In this document: positions 28,343 through 36,196 of the stretch, piece by piece
Numbering within the stretch: the first letter of the stretch is position 1
Layout of the letters: each line of letters begins with the position of its first letter
The notes under the pieces: model-generated
Told to the model about the DNA's origin: nothing
Database searches by the model: none
Seen by the model: the letters and a program-made list of their open reading frames with translations, nothing else
Assembly (NCBI GenBank): GCA_018110985.1
Contig: JAGAWT010000033.1
Coordinates: 168,286 to 232,285 of the forward strand
Length of the DNA stretch: 64,000 nucleotides
Direction: 5' to 3'
Source of the DNA: Oscillospiraceae bacterium
GTDB lineage: Bacteria; Bacillota; Clostridia; Oscillospirales; Ruminococcaceae
Position numbers and translations under genes: made by a program

Positions 28343-29810
28343 CTTTCTCTTCTTCCGCCGTGAACCAGAATGTGGAGCCTACTCCTTCCTCAGAGCGCAC
28401 ACCGAACTGAAAGCCGTGCATGATGAGCACCTGCTTTACGATGGAAAGACCCAGACCGGTGCCGATCTTGTCACGCTTGTGCTTTTCAGCACGGTAATAT
28501 CTGTCAAATATCACCCCGAGCTGTTCTTTGGGTATGCCCTCTCCCGTATCGGTGACTGAAACCTCTATCTTTCCGGGATGCTCTGTTTTGGGAACGGCAC
28601 AGATGTATATATCTCTTGAATCCCCTGAGTAGTTCACCGCATTGTTCACAAGATTGTATATGACCTGATCCAGCTTGATGGGATCTGCTTTTATATAAAG
28701 TCCTTCGGGAACGTTCACATAGAAATTATAACCGTCCTTTTCGGAGATGAGCGTATATCTGTTCATGATGCCGTAGATGCGGTCATGAAGATCCACTTTT
28801 TCGGGAGAAAAGCCCGAAGAGCCGTTCTCAAGCTTGGTAAGATCAAGTATATCGTTTACGAGCGCCGACAGTCGGTCGCTTTCCTCTATTATTATCTCTA
28901 AATGTTCTTCCCTCTTTACGGGATCGTCTCCCGACAGATCCCTTATCATTTCCGCATATGCCTTTACCATCGTAAGCGGTGTGCGCAGGTCGTGGGAGAT
29001 GTTTGCCATAAGATCACGCCTCATGGTGTCAATTTTCGTGATCTCCGAAGATGCGTAGTTCAGGGTCTCGGCAAGCTGTTCCGTTTCCGTGTAGCCGTTG
29101 CCGTTGAACTCTACATTAAAGTCGCCCTTTGCGAGCCGTGATGCCGACTTTGTTATGCGGGTGATGGGAGTGGAGAGAAGGCTTGACAGGAAAACGGATA
29201 TACCGAAGCCCAGCACCAGCATACAGATGCTTATCTGGAGCATCTGATGCCGAAGCAGCTCTACTGTTGATTCAAAGGGCTCCAGAGTTGTGTTTATCAG
29301 GAGGTAGCCGATGGGCTCCTTTCCGCCTATCGCCTGCACATAGAGCATAGTGTTGACCTTTAAGGCGTTTCCTGTCTCCTCGGTGTATATACCGTCCTTG
29401 GATTCCCTTGCCATTCTGCGGTAGTTTTGCAGCTGTTCGTCGGATGCACCGTGTATCAGACAGTTCTCACTCATAACATCACAGGAAAAGCGGGTAAGAC
29501 CATATCTGTCCTGGAGTATAATGCACAGGTTTCTTGTGCTGCCTATCTCATAGATAGACTTCGGAGTAAGCGTACCGTCATAAAGACCGGTAACTATATA
29601 CTGTGAGGCATAGCTGATGTCTGCGTTCTTCCGTGAACGGTAATTCGCCTGAAAGGTGGCTGTAAAGGTGACCCACATTATTATGAGTATGCTGATAATA
29701 AATATGGCAAAGTATATCCACACAGTAAAGCGGACACTTCTCAGTGCCTGCTTTATCCTGCTGTCTTCGTGGGGAGTGGGCTTCTCCTCCTTTTTCTTAC
29801 TGCCTTTCAT
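28299..29810 (-). CDS. Sensor histidine kinase with HAMP domain
   Basis: A 503-residue membrane kinase. A first membrane helix lies at about 29-53, an extracytoplasmic sensor part at about 54-190, a second helix at about 193-213, a HAMP domain at about 214-262, a HisKA domain with the phospho-accepting His at 273 (ISHDLRTPL), and an ATPase domain with NLVNNAVNYSG, DTGEGIP and GTGLGLS. The start overlaps the response regulator end by 14 bp. The signal is unknown; the CAP-domain gene upstream in the operon may be related to its sensing at the cell surface, which is inference. Confidence 0.94.
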   Translation of the reverse strand: MKGSKKKEEKPTPHEDSRIKQALRSVRFTVWIYFAIFIISILIIMWVTFTATFQANYRSRKNADISYASQYIVTGLYDGTLTPKSIYEIGSTRNLCIILQDRYGLTRFSCDVMSENCLIHGASDEQLQNYRRMARESKDGIYTEETGNALKVNTMLYVQAIGGKEPIGYLLINTTLEPFESTVELLRHQMLQISICMLVLGFGISVFLSSLLSTPITRITKSASRLAKGDFNVEFNGNGYTETEQLAETLNYASSEITKIDTMRRDLMANISHDLRTPLTMVKAYAEMIRDLSGDDPVKREEHLEIIIEESDRLSALVNDILDLTKLENGSSGFSPEKVDLHDRIYGIMNRYTLISEKDGYNFYVNVPEGLYIKADPIKLDQVIYNLVNNAVNYSGDSRDIYICAVPKTEHPGKIEVSVTDTGEGIPKEQLGVIFDRYYRAEKHKRDKIGTGLGLSIVKQVLIMHGFQFGVRSEEGVGSTFWFTAEEEKDEGTADQDQRHEDT

Positions 29811-30468
29811 CGAACTTGTAGCCCATTCCTCTCACTGTGACTATGAATTTTCTGTAATCTCCGAGGGAGTTTCTCAGCATTTTGATGTGAGTGTCCACGG
29901 TTCTGTCGTCCCCGAAGAAATCAAATCCCCACACCTCGCTGAGAAGCTTTTCTCTTGAAAGCGCTACTCCCCTGTTGTTCACCATATAAAACAGAAGGTC
30001 ATATTCCTTCGGAGTGAGTGCCACATCCTTTCCGTCCACAAGGACACTTCTTCCCGGGATATCGAGGGTAAGGCCCTCAAAGGAAAGTATCTCCTTTTCG
30101 GGGGCTGCGGAGCGCTTCATAACCGCTCTCATCCTTGCAAGGAGCTCCTTGGGTGAGAAGGGCTTTGTAACATAGTCATCCACCCCTATCTCAAAGCCGA
30201 ATAGCTTGTCATATTCTTCTCCTCTTGCGGAGAGCATTATAACAGGTATCTGCTTTGTTTTTCTTATCTCCTTTACGGCAGAAAAGCCGTCAAGGCGGGG
30301 CATCATCACATCCATGATGATAAGGTCGTAGTTGTTGGTACGGCACTTTTCTACCGCCTCCATGCCGTCCTCAGCCTCATCCGTTTCGTAGCCCTCAAAC
30401 TTGGCATACTCGTTTATAACATTTCTTATATTCTTTTCATCATCAACTATAAGCAGCTTTTTAGCCAT
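29797..30468 (-). CDS. OmpR/PhoB-family response regulator
   Basis: A 223-residue regulator. The receiver domain has the acidic pair in LIVDDE, the phospho-accepting Asp at residue 53 (IIMDVMMP) and the Lys in VTKPFSP. The C-terminal winged helix ends in VDTHIKMLRNSL and VRGMGYKF. It pairs with the kinase that follows. Targets are unknown. Confidence 0.95.
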   Translation of the reverse strand: MAKKLLIVDDEKNIRNVINEYAKFEGYETDEAEDGMEAVEKCRTNNYDLIIMDVMMPRLDGFSAVKEIRKTKQIPVIMLSARGEEYDKLFGFEIGVDDYVTKPFSPKELLARMRAVMKRSAAPEKEILSFEGLTLDIPGRSVLVDGKDVALTPKEYDLLFYMVNNRGVALSREKLLSEVWGFDFFGDDRTVDTHIKMLRNSLGDYRKFIVTVRGMGYKFDERQ

Positions 30469-30477
30469 TTTGTTACC

Positions 30478-31467
30478 TCAGTCTGTAAAGATCTGCACCC
30501 AGACCCTGTTATCCGGGTCATAGGCAACTCCGATCTTCGTATAGCCCTCGTCCAAGATATTATCCTTGTGGCGGGGAGAATCCATCCATGCTTCCATGAC
30601 ATCTTCCGCCGTGCTCACCCTGCGTGCTATGTTCTCACCGCTGTGGGAATAGTATTCCGTGATGGCGGTATAGCAGGCTGTGCCGTCCGGGCGCACATGG
30701 GAAAACTTTCTTGACACTTCATCTGCCCTTACAGCGGCGCTTTTGCACAGAGAGCCGCTCTTTTCAAGGGAGGGAAGTCCCCGGCTGTTTCTTTCTTCGT
30801 TCACCATTATGATGACTTCATCCGCATAGGTATCGGCATCGAGATCACTGCCCTTTTCTTCCTCTGCAAGATCCTGTGTTCTGTATACCGTCAGCTTAAC
30901 AGTGTAAAGCACCTTTCCGCTTTGCCTTTCGCAAACGGTTATGAAGCCCTTTCCGGGAAGCTTTGAGCGGATTATGATATCAAAGCTGTCATTCTTGATG
31001 ACACCGCAGGAAATATGGGCTATGCTTGAATTATCGAGCTTCACCACCACATCTTTTCCCGCCGGAGCGCTGATTATTTTGCTTTTTCCGTAGAGTACCC
31101 TGACATTTTTGTCATAATGCCTGTCATCCGTGTCCTCTGCTGCAGCCTTTTCCTCCTGCTCGCCGTTGACGATTATCCTGCATTGGGCTTTTTCTCCGTC
31201 GCTCTCTGCATAGATGTAGGCGGTTCCGGGGCTTTTCGCCGTCACTGTCCTTGAATCCTTGTCATAAGAGAAAACATAGCCGTTCGACACGCTGTAATGA
31301 GTATACTTTCCCCTGTCAAGAAGTTCAAGGTCGGCAGTTTCTCCCACCTCAAGTGTAATGGTCTTCTTAGAAAAACGGGGCTCGGCAGACACGGCAGGTG
31401 ATGCCTGTCCTGCTATCAGAAGGGATGCCAGAAGCAGTGCCGCATTCTTTTTTGTGTCTTTCATCAT
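30478..31467 (-). CDS. Secreted CAP-domain protein with bacterial Ig-like part
   Basis: A 329-residue exported protein. The signal peptide covers about residues 1-28, with cleavage likely after AVSA. Residues about 35-105 look like a Big_2-type Ig domain (ITLEVGETADLEL, KSPGTAYIYAES). A second beta-rich part follows and the last 120 residues form a CAP/SCP domain: VNEERNSRGLPSL, FSHVRPDG, SGENIA and WMDSPRHKDNIL. No sortase signal is seen. It precedes the response regulator by 9 bp. Confidence 0.9.
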   Translation of the reverse strand: MMKDTKKNAALLLASLLIAGQASPAVSAEPRFSKKTITLEVGETADLELLDRGKYTHYSVSNGYVFSYDKDSRTVTAKSPGTAYIYAESDGEKAQCRIIVNGEQEEKAAAEDTDDRHYDKNVRVLYGKSKIISAPAGKDVVVKLDNSSIAHISCGVIKNDSFDIIIRSKLPGKGFITVCERQSGKVLYTVKLTVYRTQDLAEEEKGSDLDADTYADEVIIMVNEERNSRGLPSLEKSGSLCKSAAVRADEVSRKFSHVRPDGTACYTAITEYYSHSGENIARRVSTAEDVMEAWMDSPRHKDNILDEGYTKIGVAYDPDNRVWVQIFTD

Positions 31468-31486
31468 ACTTCACTCTCTTTTCCGT

Positions 31487-32179
31487 TCAGTCCTTGAGAT
31501 ATACAAAGTATTTCTTCGGGTTTTCTTCTATATCCACATACACTATCACACTTTCACCCGGAACATAAGGCTGTTTGGCAGGGTGAAAGGGACGGCTTTT
31601 AAAGGTGAATTCTTCGATGCCGTTATCATAACGTGCGATTATACGGTGGTATTGTACATTGTTTACAGCCGTGCCGGACAGCTTTTCTTCCCAGTTGTCG
31701 CACATCACATATCTGTCACGGTCTATAAGCCTTTTGGCTTTTATCATTGTGCCTATTTCGGACCACGTGAGTCCAAAGCCCACTCCGCCGAAAATAAGGA
31801 AAAAGCCTGCAAACAACAATAACCACAGCTTTGGCTCGGACCTCATATTTTGGGGATCGTCCCTGTTTACCAACACTTCGACAAAGTCTCCGGTCCTCAT
31901 TCCCGAAATGTAGTAATCAAGGCTGTTGGTATAGGCTTCACCATCGTATACATAAGTGACTTCCACATTATGGCGGGTCCTTCTGCTCTTTCCACTTCCG
32001 GTGGTATATGCATCCACATTTGTTATGACGGCGTTTATCCTGTCGGCGTTTCTTTCAAAGTTCCTGTAGCTGATATGATATACAGCGAATCCGGCTGCAG
32101 CAGCAAATCCGATAATAAAAAACACAAGACCTAAGATAAGGGTGGTTTTGTCAGGCTTGTATCTTGGCAATTCTGTCAC
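31487..32179 (-). CDS. DUF3592-like membrane protein
   Basis: A 230-residue protein with two membrane helices, at about 13-36 and 118-137. Between and after them are beta-rich parts, each with the DUF3592 pattern (VEVTYVYDGEAY, then GDFVEVLVNRDDPQ). The role is unknown. The first codon overlaps the exoA stop by 4 bp. Confidence 0.75.
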   Translation of the reverse strand: MTELPRYKPDKTTLILGLVFFIIGFAAAAGFAVYHISYRNFERNADRINAVITNVDAYTTGSGKSRRTRHNVEVTYVYDGEAYTNSLDYYISGMRTGDFVEVLVNRDDPQNMRSEPKLWLLLFAGFFLIFGGVGFGLTWSEIGTMIKAKRLIDRDRYVMCDNWEEKLSGTAVNNVQYHRIIARYDNGIEEFTFKSRPFHPAKQPYVPGESVIVYVDIEENPKKYFVYLKD

Positions 32180-32943
32180 CTCGTTTGATCTATTATGAGA
32201 CCGGTAGGACAGTGGTCGCTGCCGGTGATGCTGTCGTATATCTCCGCCCCGGTCACATGGGGGAAAAAGTCATCGCTTACAAGGAAATAATCTATGCGCC
32301 ACCCTACATTGTTGGCTCTTGCATTTCCTCTGAAAGACCACCAGGTGTATTTTACGGTGTCGGGGTGGAGCGTCCTGAAAGAATCCTTGAAGCCTGCTTC
32401 AAGGAGCTCTGTCATTTTCTGCCTTTCTTCGTCGGTAAAGCCTGCTTTTCCTATATTGGAGCGGACATTTTTTATGTCTATCTCCTTATGGGCAACATTC
32501 ATGTCTCCGCAGACTACAACGCCTTTCTTCTGGGAAAGCCTGCAAAGATAATCCCTGAAAGTGTCCTGAAAGCGCATCCTTGACTCAAGCCTTGAAAGGT
32601 CGTTCTTGACATTCGGCACATATACATTCACAAGGTAGAATCCTTCAAACTCAAGGGTGATGCTTCGCCCCTCGTTGTCGTACTCCTCTTCACCGTAGCC
32701 GTACTCAACGCTCAGAGGCTTGATCCTTGAATACACAAGGGTCCCGGAATAGCCTTTTTTCTGTGCGGGGTACAGGTATTCATATGGATGGCTCTCCGGG
32801 TGGAACTCATTCTGATCGGCTGTGAGCCTGCTCTCCTGTACACAGAATACATCCGCTCCGCTCTCCGCAAAGAAATCCGCAAAGCCTTTTTTCAGCGCAG
32901 ATCTCAGCCCCGCTGTGTTCCATGAAACTATCTTCATTTGCAT
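32176..32943 (-). CDS. exoA: Exodeoxyribonuclease III / AP endonuclease
   Basis: A 255-residue EEP-fold nuclease for base-excision repair. It shows KIVSWNTAGLRS, VFCVQESRL with the metal-binding Glu, CGDMNVAHKEID, and GSDHCP with the catalytic His. It acts on abasic sites and as a 3' exonuclease. ATG at the MKIV residue, 6 bp in, is an equally possible start. It lies 10 bp after the NUDIX gene. Confidence 0.94.
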   Translation of the reverse strand: MQMKIVSWNTAGLRSALKKGFADFFAESGADVFCVQESRLTADQNEFHPESHPYEYLYPAQKKGYSGTLVYSRIKPLSVEYGYGEEEYDNEGRSITLEFEGFYLVNVYVPNVKNDLSRLESRMRFQDTFRDYLCRLSQKKGVVVCGDMNVAHKEIDIKNVRSNIGKAGFTDEERQKMTELLEAGFKDSFRTLHPDTVKYTWWSFRGNARANNVGWRIDYFLVSDDFFPHVTGAEIYDSITGSDHCPTGLIIDQTR

Positions 32944-32953
32944 TAACTCCGTT

Positions 32954-33367
32954 TTAAGTGATGACTGCCTTTGCCTTGTTTACTATTACCCTGTCGTTTT
33001 CGTAGATCAGAAGCTGATTTGCGTGACCTACATCCACCCACTTGGCTTCCGCTATCTCCCCGGCGCCCGGAGTAAAATCAAAGGTCTTTGCTTTTGCTAT
33101 AAAGTATACGACAACCTTTTGTATATCCTTTCTCGGAAAATAGGTGACAGTCTCCCTGAAGGTAGGATCCAGTATGACTTCTATGGAAGTCTCCTCCATT
33201 ATTTCTCTGAGTGCGGTCTCCTCCTCGCTCTCCCCCTCTTCCATATGCCCTTTGGGAAATGACCAGTGACCGCTGTTTACATGTTTGATAAGCAGTATTT
33301 CAAGGTTCCCGTGATGCTTGCGGTAGACCACAGCGCCACAGGATTTTTCAAATGTCATGCATTTCAC
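32954..33367 (-). CDS. NUDIX hydrolase
   Basis: A 137-residue NUDIX protein. The box GHMEEGESEEETALREIMEE matches the G-x5-E-x7-REUxEE pattern and is preceded by HWSFPKG. The family cleaves nucleoside diphosphate derivatives; this size and the SCGAVVYRK start resemble the Ap4A hydrolase-like group. It is the first gene of a long minus-strand run, behind a consensus promoter. Confidence 0.88.
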   Translation of the reverse strand: MKCMTFEKSCGAVVYRKHHGNLEILLIKHVNSGHWSFPKGHMEEGESEEETALREIMEETSIEVILDPTFRETVTYFPRKDIQKVVVYFIAKAKTFDFTPGAGEIAEAKWVDVGHANQLLIYENDRVIVNKAKAVIT

Positions 33368-33396
33368 TCCCGAATTAAAGATGATAAGTCATAATA

Positions 33397-33425
33397 ATTA
33401 TATCATAATCGAAATACAATGTCAA
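33397..33425 (-). promoter_or_regulatory. Promoter before the NUDIX gene and the long minus-strand run
   Basis: On the minus strand TTGACA (33425-33420), a 17-bp spacer and TATAAT (33402-33397), 30 bp before the start codon. Confidence 0.88.
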
Positions 33426-33446
33426 TGGAAAAATATCCCTTAAAAC

Positions 33447-33480
33447 ACAAAAAACGCTGCTCTTTACAGGCAGCGTTTTA
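33447..33480 (-). terminator. Terminator of serC-serA
   Basis: A perfect 10-bp stem (33470-33479 with 33451-33460) around a 9-nt loop. On the minus strand it is followed by a run of Ts ending near 33447. Confidence 0.88.
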
Positions 33481-33497
33481 TAGATCCGAATGCTGTT

Positions 33498-34661
33498 TTA
33501 CTTTATAACTCTTATCCTGATAACATTATCCACTTCTTCAAGTTCTTTTCTGATCTTGTCGGTTATCTCACCGGAAGCGTCGATAAGAGTGTAGGCATAT
33601 TCCTTGCGGGAAGCGTTTACCATGTTCTCTATATTGATCTTTTCGCTGCCCAGAATGCTGGTGACTTCGGAAATTACTGCGGGAACATTCTTGTGCAGAA
33701 CGCATACCTTTGTGCCGGAAGCAGACATGGAGGCATTGGGATAATTTACGGAATTTCTGATATTGCCGTTCTCCAGGTAATCTATAAGCTCCTCTGCGGC
33801 CATTACTGCGCAGTTGTCCTCTGCCTCAGGAGTGGATGCTCCGAGGTGGGGAAGTGCGATGGCATTCTTCACACCCAGTATCTCTTCGCAGGGGAAGTCT
33901 GTCACATAAGCGGCGATCTTTCCGTTTTCAAGTGCTTCGATCATGGCGGTATTGTCCACCAGCTCGCCTCTTGCAAGGTTTATCACCCTTGCACCGTCCT
34001 TCATAAGTGCGATAGTTTCGGCTTTGATAGTGCCCTTTGTCTGTGCGTTATAGGGAACGTGGATGGTAACATAATCGGCTTCTGTATAAACATCCTTCAC
34101 ATCGGAAACTGTCTTTACCTTGCTTGAAAGGCGGAGTGCGGTGTTTACGGAAAGGAAGGGGTCATAGCCCACTACCTTCATGCCGAGGGAGATCGCAGCA
34201 TTTGCCACAAGAACACCGATAGCACCAAGACCTATGATACCAAGGGTCTTTCCGGAGATCTCGGGACCTGCAAACTGTGCCTTGCCCTTTTCAACTATGC
34301 CCGCAACATCGTCACCGTTGCCTTTAAGATCCTGAGCCCATACCAGAGCATCGGGAACTCTTCTCGAGGAAATGAGAAGGGCGGTGAGAACCAGCTCCTT
34401 TACTGCATTTGCGTTGGCACCGGGGGTGTTGAAAACAACTATACCGTCTGCCGCACACTTGTCTACGGGGATGTTATTGACTCCTGCACCTGCTCTGCCT
34501 ATGGCGAGAAGACTTTTTTCAAAAGCCATATCGTGCATTTTAGCACTTCTTACCATTATGGCTGCGGGCTCGGAAACATTGTCACCCACATTGTATTTGC
34601 TCCTGTCGAAAAGATCTGTGCCGCAGGCTGCGATCTTGTTGAGCGTAAGTACGTTGTACAT
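33498..34661 (-). CDS. serA: D-3-phosphoglycerate dehydrogenase
   Basis: A 387-residue enzyme for the first step of serine synthesis. The NAD-binding GLGAIG loop, the RGELVD arginine, the catalytic glutamate region (AYVTDFPCEE) and LPHLGAST with the histidine are present. The C terminus from about 315 is an ACT domain (VCVLHKNVPAVISEV), so feedback by serine is possible. Length fits the short ACT-bearing form. It is third in serC-DUF6440-serA. Confidence 0.95.
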   Translation of the reverse strand: MYNVLTLNKIAACGTDLFDRSKYNVGDNVSEPAAIMVRSAKMHDMAFEKSLLAIGRAGAGVNNIPVDKCAADGIVVFNTPGANANAVKELVLTALLISSRRVPDALVWAQDLKGNGDDVAGIVEKGKAQFAGPEISGKTLGIIGLGAIGVLVANAAISLGMKVVGYDPFLSVNTALRLSSKVKTVSDVKDVYTEADYVTIHVPYNAQTKGTIKAETIALMKDGARVINLARGELVDNTAMIEALENGKIAAYVTDFPCEEILGVKNAIALPHLGASTPEAEDNCAVMAAEELIDYLENGNIRNSVNYPNASMSASGTKVCVLHKNVPAVISEVTSILGSEKINIENMVNASRKEYAYTLIDASGEITDKIRKELEEVDNVIRIRVIK

Positions 34662-34674
34662 CGTTATCAGTCCT

Positions 34675-34911
34675 CTATTCTACTTTTCCGAACCAGTCAG
34701 GTTCTCTGAGTGCCGGATCAAGGTAAGGCTTTCCGTCACGGCCGACAATGGGAGTAACAGCCACACTGCCGTTTCCGGAATTGTAAAGATACAGATACTC
34801 TACTCCTGTATATTTGTCATAGAGTATTTCGTAGGATGTCATCCCGCCAAGCTTACCGCCCTGACCCTTGAGCTTTTCAAATCTTTCCTTTTCAGGCATT
34901 ATCAGCCTCAA
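34675..34911 (-). CDS. DUF6440-like small protein
   Basis: A 78-residue protein with the pattern GGMTSYEILYDKYTGVEYLY and a final TPIVGRDGKPYLD, resembling small DUF6440 proteins of Firmicutes. No function is known. It overlaps the serC end by 20 bp and lies 13 bp before serA, so it is translated from the serine operon. ATG four codons downstream (MPEKERF) is an alternative start. Confidence 0.7.
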   Translation of the reverse strand: MRLIMPEKERFEKLKGQGGKLGGMTSYEILYDKYTGVEYLYLYNSGNGSVAVTPIVGRDGKPYLDPALREPDWFGKVE

Positions 34912-35977
34912 ACTTCTTCATGAATTCTACCAGCTTTTCTACGCCTTCTATGGGCATAGCGTTGTAAACAGAGGCTCTCATGCCGCCTACTGTCCTGTGA
35001 CCCTTCAGGTTTACAAAACCTGCTGCGGTAGCTTCCTTTACAAACTTGGCATCCAGTTCCTCATTGCTGGTAACAAAGGGGATATTCATGATGGATCTGT
35101 CTTCCTTGCGGACTGTGCCCTTGAAGAGCTTGCTTTCGTCAAGGAAATCATAGAGGATGTTGGCTTTCTTGATGTTATGAGCCTTCATAGCCTCCAGACC
35201 GCCCATCTTCTTTATCCACTTGAACACCTTGCCGCAGATATAGATGCCGTAGCAGGGAGGAGTGTTGTAGAGTGAGTCGTTGTCTGCCTGTATCTTCCAG
35301 TCCATCATGGTAGGAGTGCAGGGAAGAGCAGGGCCGTCAGCGATAAGATCCTCACGAACGATTATTACCTGTACACCGGAAGGACCTATGTTTTTCTGCA
35401 CGCCTCCGTAGATCACACCGTACTTGGAAACATCCACGGGTTCGGAAAGGAAGCAGGAGGATACGTCAGCTACCAGCTCATGACCCTTCGTGTTGGGGAG
35501 AGTCCAGAACTTTGTGCCGTAGATTGTGTTGTTCTCGCAGATGTAAACATAGTCAACATCATCCGGGATATCAAGATCGGAGCAGTCCGGGATGTAGGAG
35601 AAGGTCTTGTCGGAGGAGGATGCCACACGAACTACCTCACCGTACTTTTCAGCTTCCTGTGCTGCCTTCTTTGCCCACTGGCCGGTAATGATATAGGCTG
35701 CCTTCCTGTTCTTCATCAGGTTCATGGGAACGCCCGCAAATATGAGTGATGCTCCGCCCTGAGCAAAGATCACCTTGTAGTTGTCGGGTATACCCATGAG
35801 CTCTCTGAGATCCTTTTCGGCATCCTTGATTATCTCATCGTATACCTTGGAACGGTGGGACATCTCCATTACGGACATTCCGCTTCCCTTGTAATCCAGC
35901 ATTTCTGCTGCGGCTTCTTTGAGCACTTCCTCGGGGAGAACAGCGGGACCAGCGGAAAAATTGTACACTCTTGACAA
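34892..35977 (-). CDS. serC: Phosphoserine aminotransferase
   Basis: A 361-residue fold-type I PLP enzyme converting 3-phosphohydroxypyruvate to phosphoserine. It begins with VYNFSAGPAVLPEEVL, has GMSVMEMSHRS, and carries the PLP lysine in YGGVQKNIGPSG. serA two genes downstream supplies its substrate. No serB is in the window. Confidence 0.96.
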   Translation of the reverse strand: MSRVYNFSAGPAVLPEEVLKEAAAEMLDYKGSGMSVMEMSHRSKVYDEIIKDAEKDLRELMGIPDNYKVIFAQGGASLIFAGVPMNLMKNRKAAYIITGQWAKKAAQEAEKYGEVVRVASSSDKTFSYIPDCSDLDIPDDVDYVYICENNTIYGTKFWTLPNTKGHELVADVSSCFLSEPVDVSKYGVIYGGVQKNIGPSGVQVIIVREDLIADGPALPCTPTMMDWKIQADNDSLYNTPPCYGIYICGKVFKWIKKMGGLEAMKAHNIKKANILYDFLDESKLFKGTVRKEDRSIMNIPFVTSNEELDAKFVKEATAAGFVNLKGHRTVGGMRASVYNAMPIEGVEKLVEFMKKFEADNA

Positions 35978-36060
35978 TTTGTATCTTCCTTTCCTGTCTT
36001 ATATCGGCAATATTGCCGTAAAATCTGTAAAAAGATTGGTGATAATTCACAACCTTCTTC

Positions 36061-36089
36061 ATTATACTACATTATTCTCTCTTTGTCAA
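36061..36089 (-). promoter_or_regulatory. Promoter of serC-DUF6440-serA
   Basis: On the minus strand TTGACA (36089-36084), a 17-bp spacer and TATAAT (36066-36061), about 84 bp before serC. Confidence 0.88.
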
Positions 36090-36196
36090 CACAAATTTTG
36101 CCGTGTCGGCACGGCCGACAGCGACCCGTTTGTTTCTTTGTACGGAATAATAGCATACGGGCTCGGCTCTCTGAGCCGATGATGACTATTCCCGCC

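Noticed and set aside
36103..36178. GC-rich inverted repeats (TGTCGG/CCGACA and TCGGCTC/GAGCCGA) after polA
   Set aside because: They may stop polA transcripts, but there is no T tract on the minus strand, so no terminator was called.
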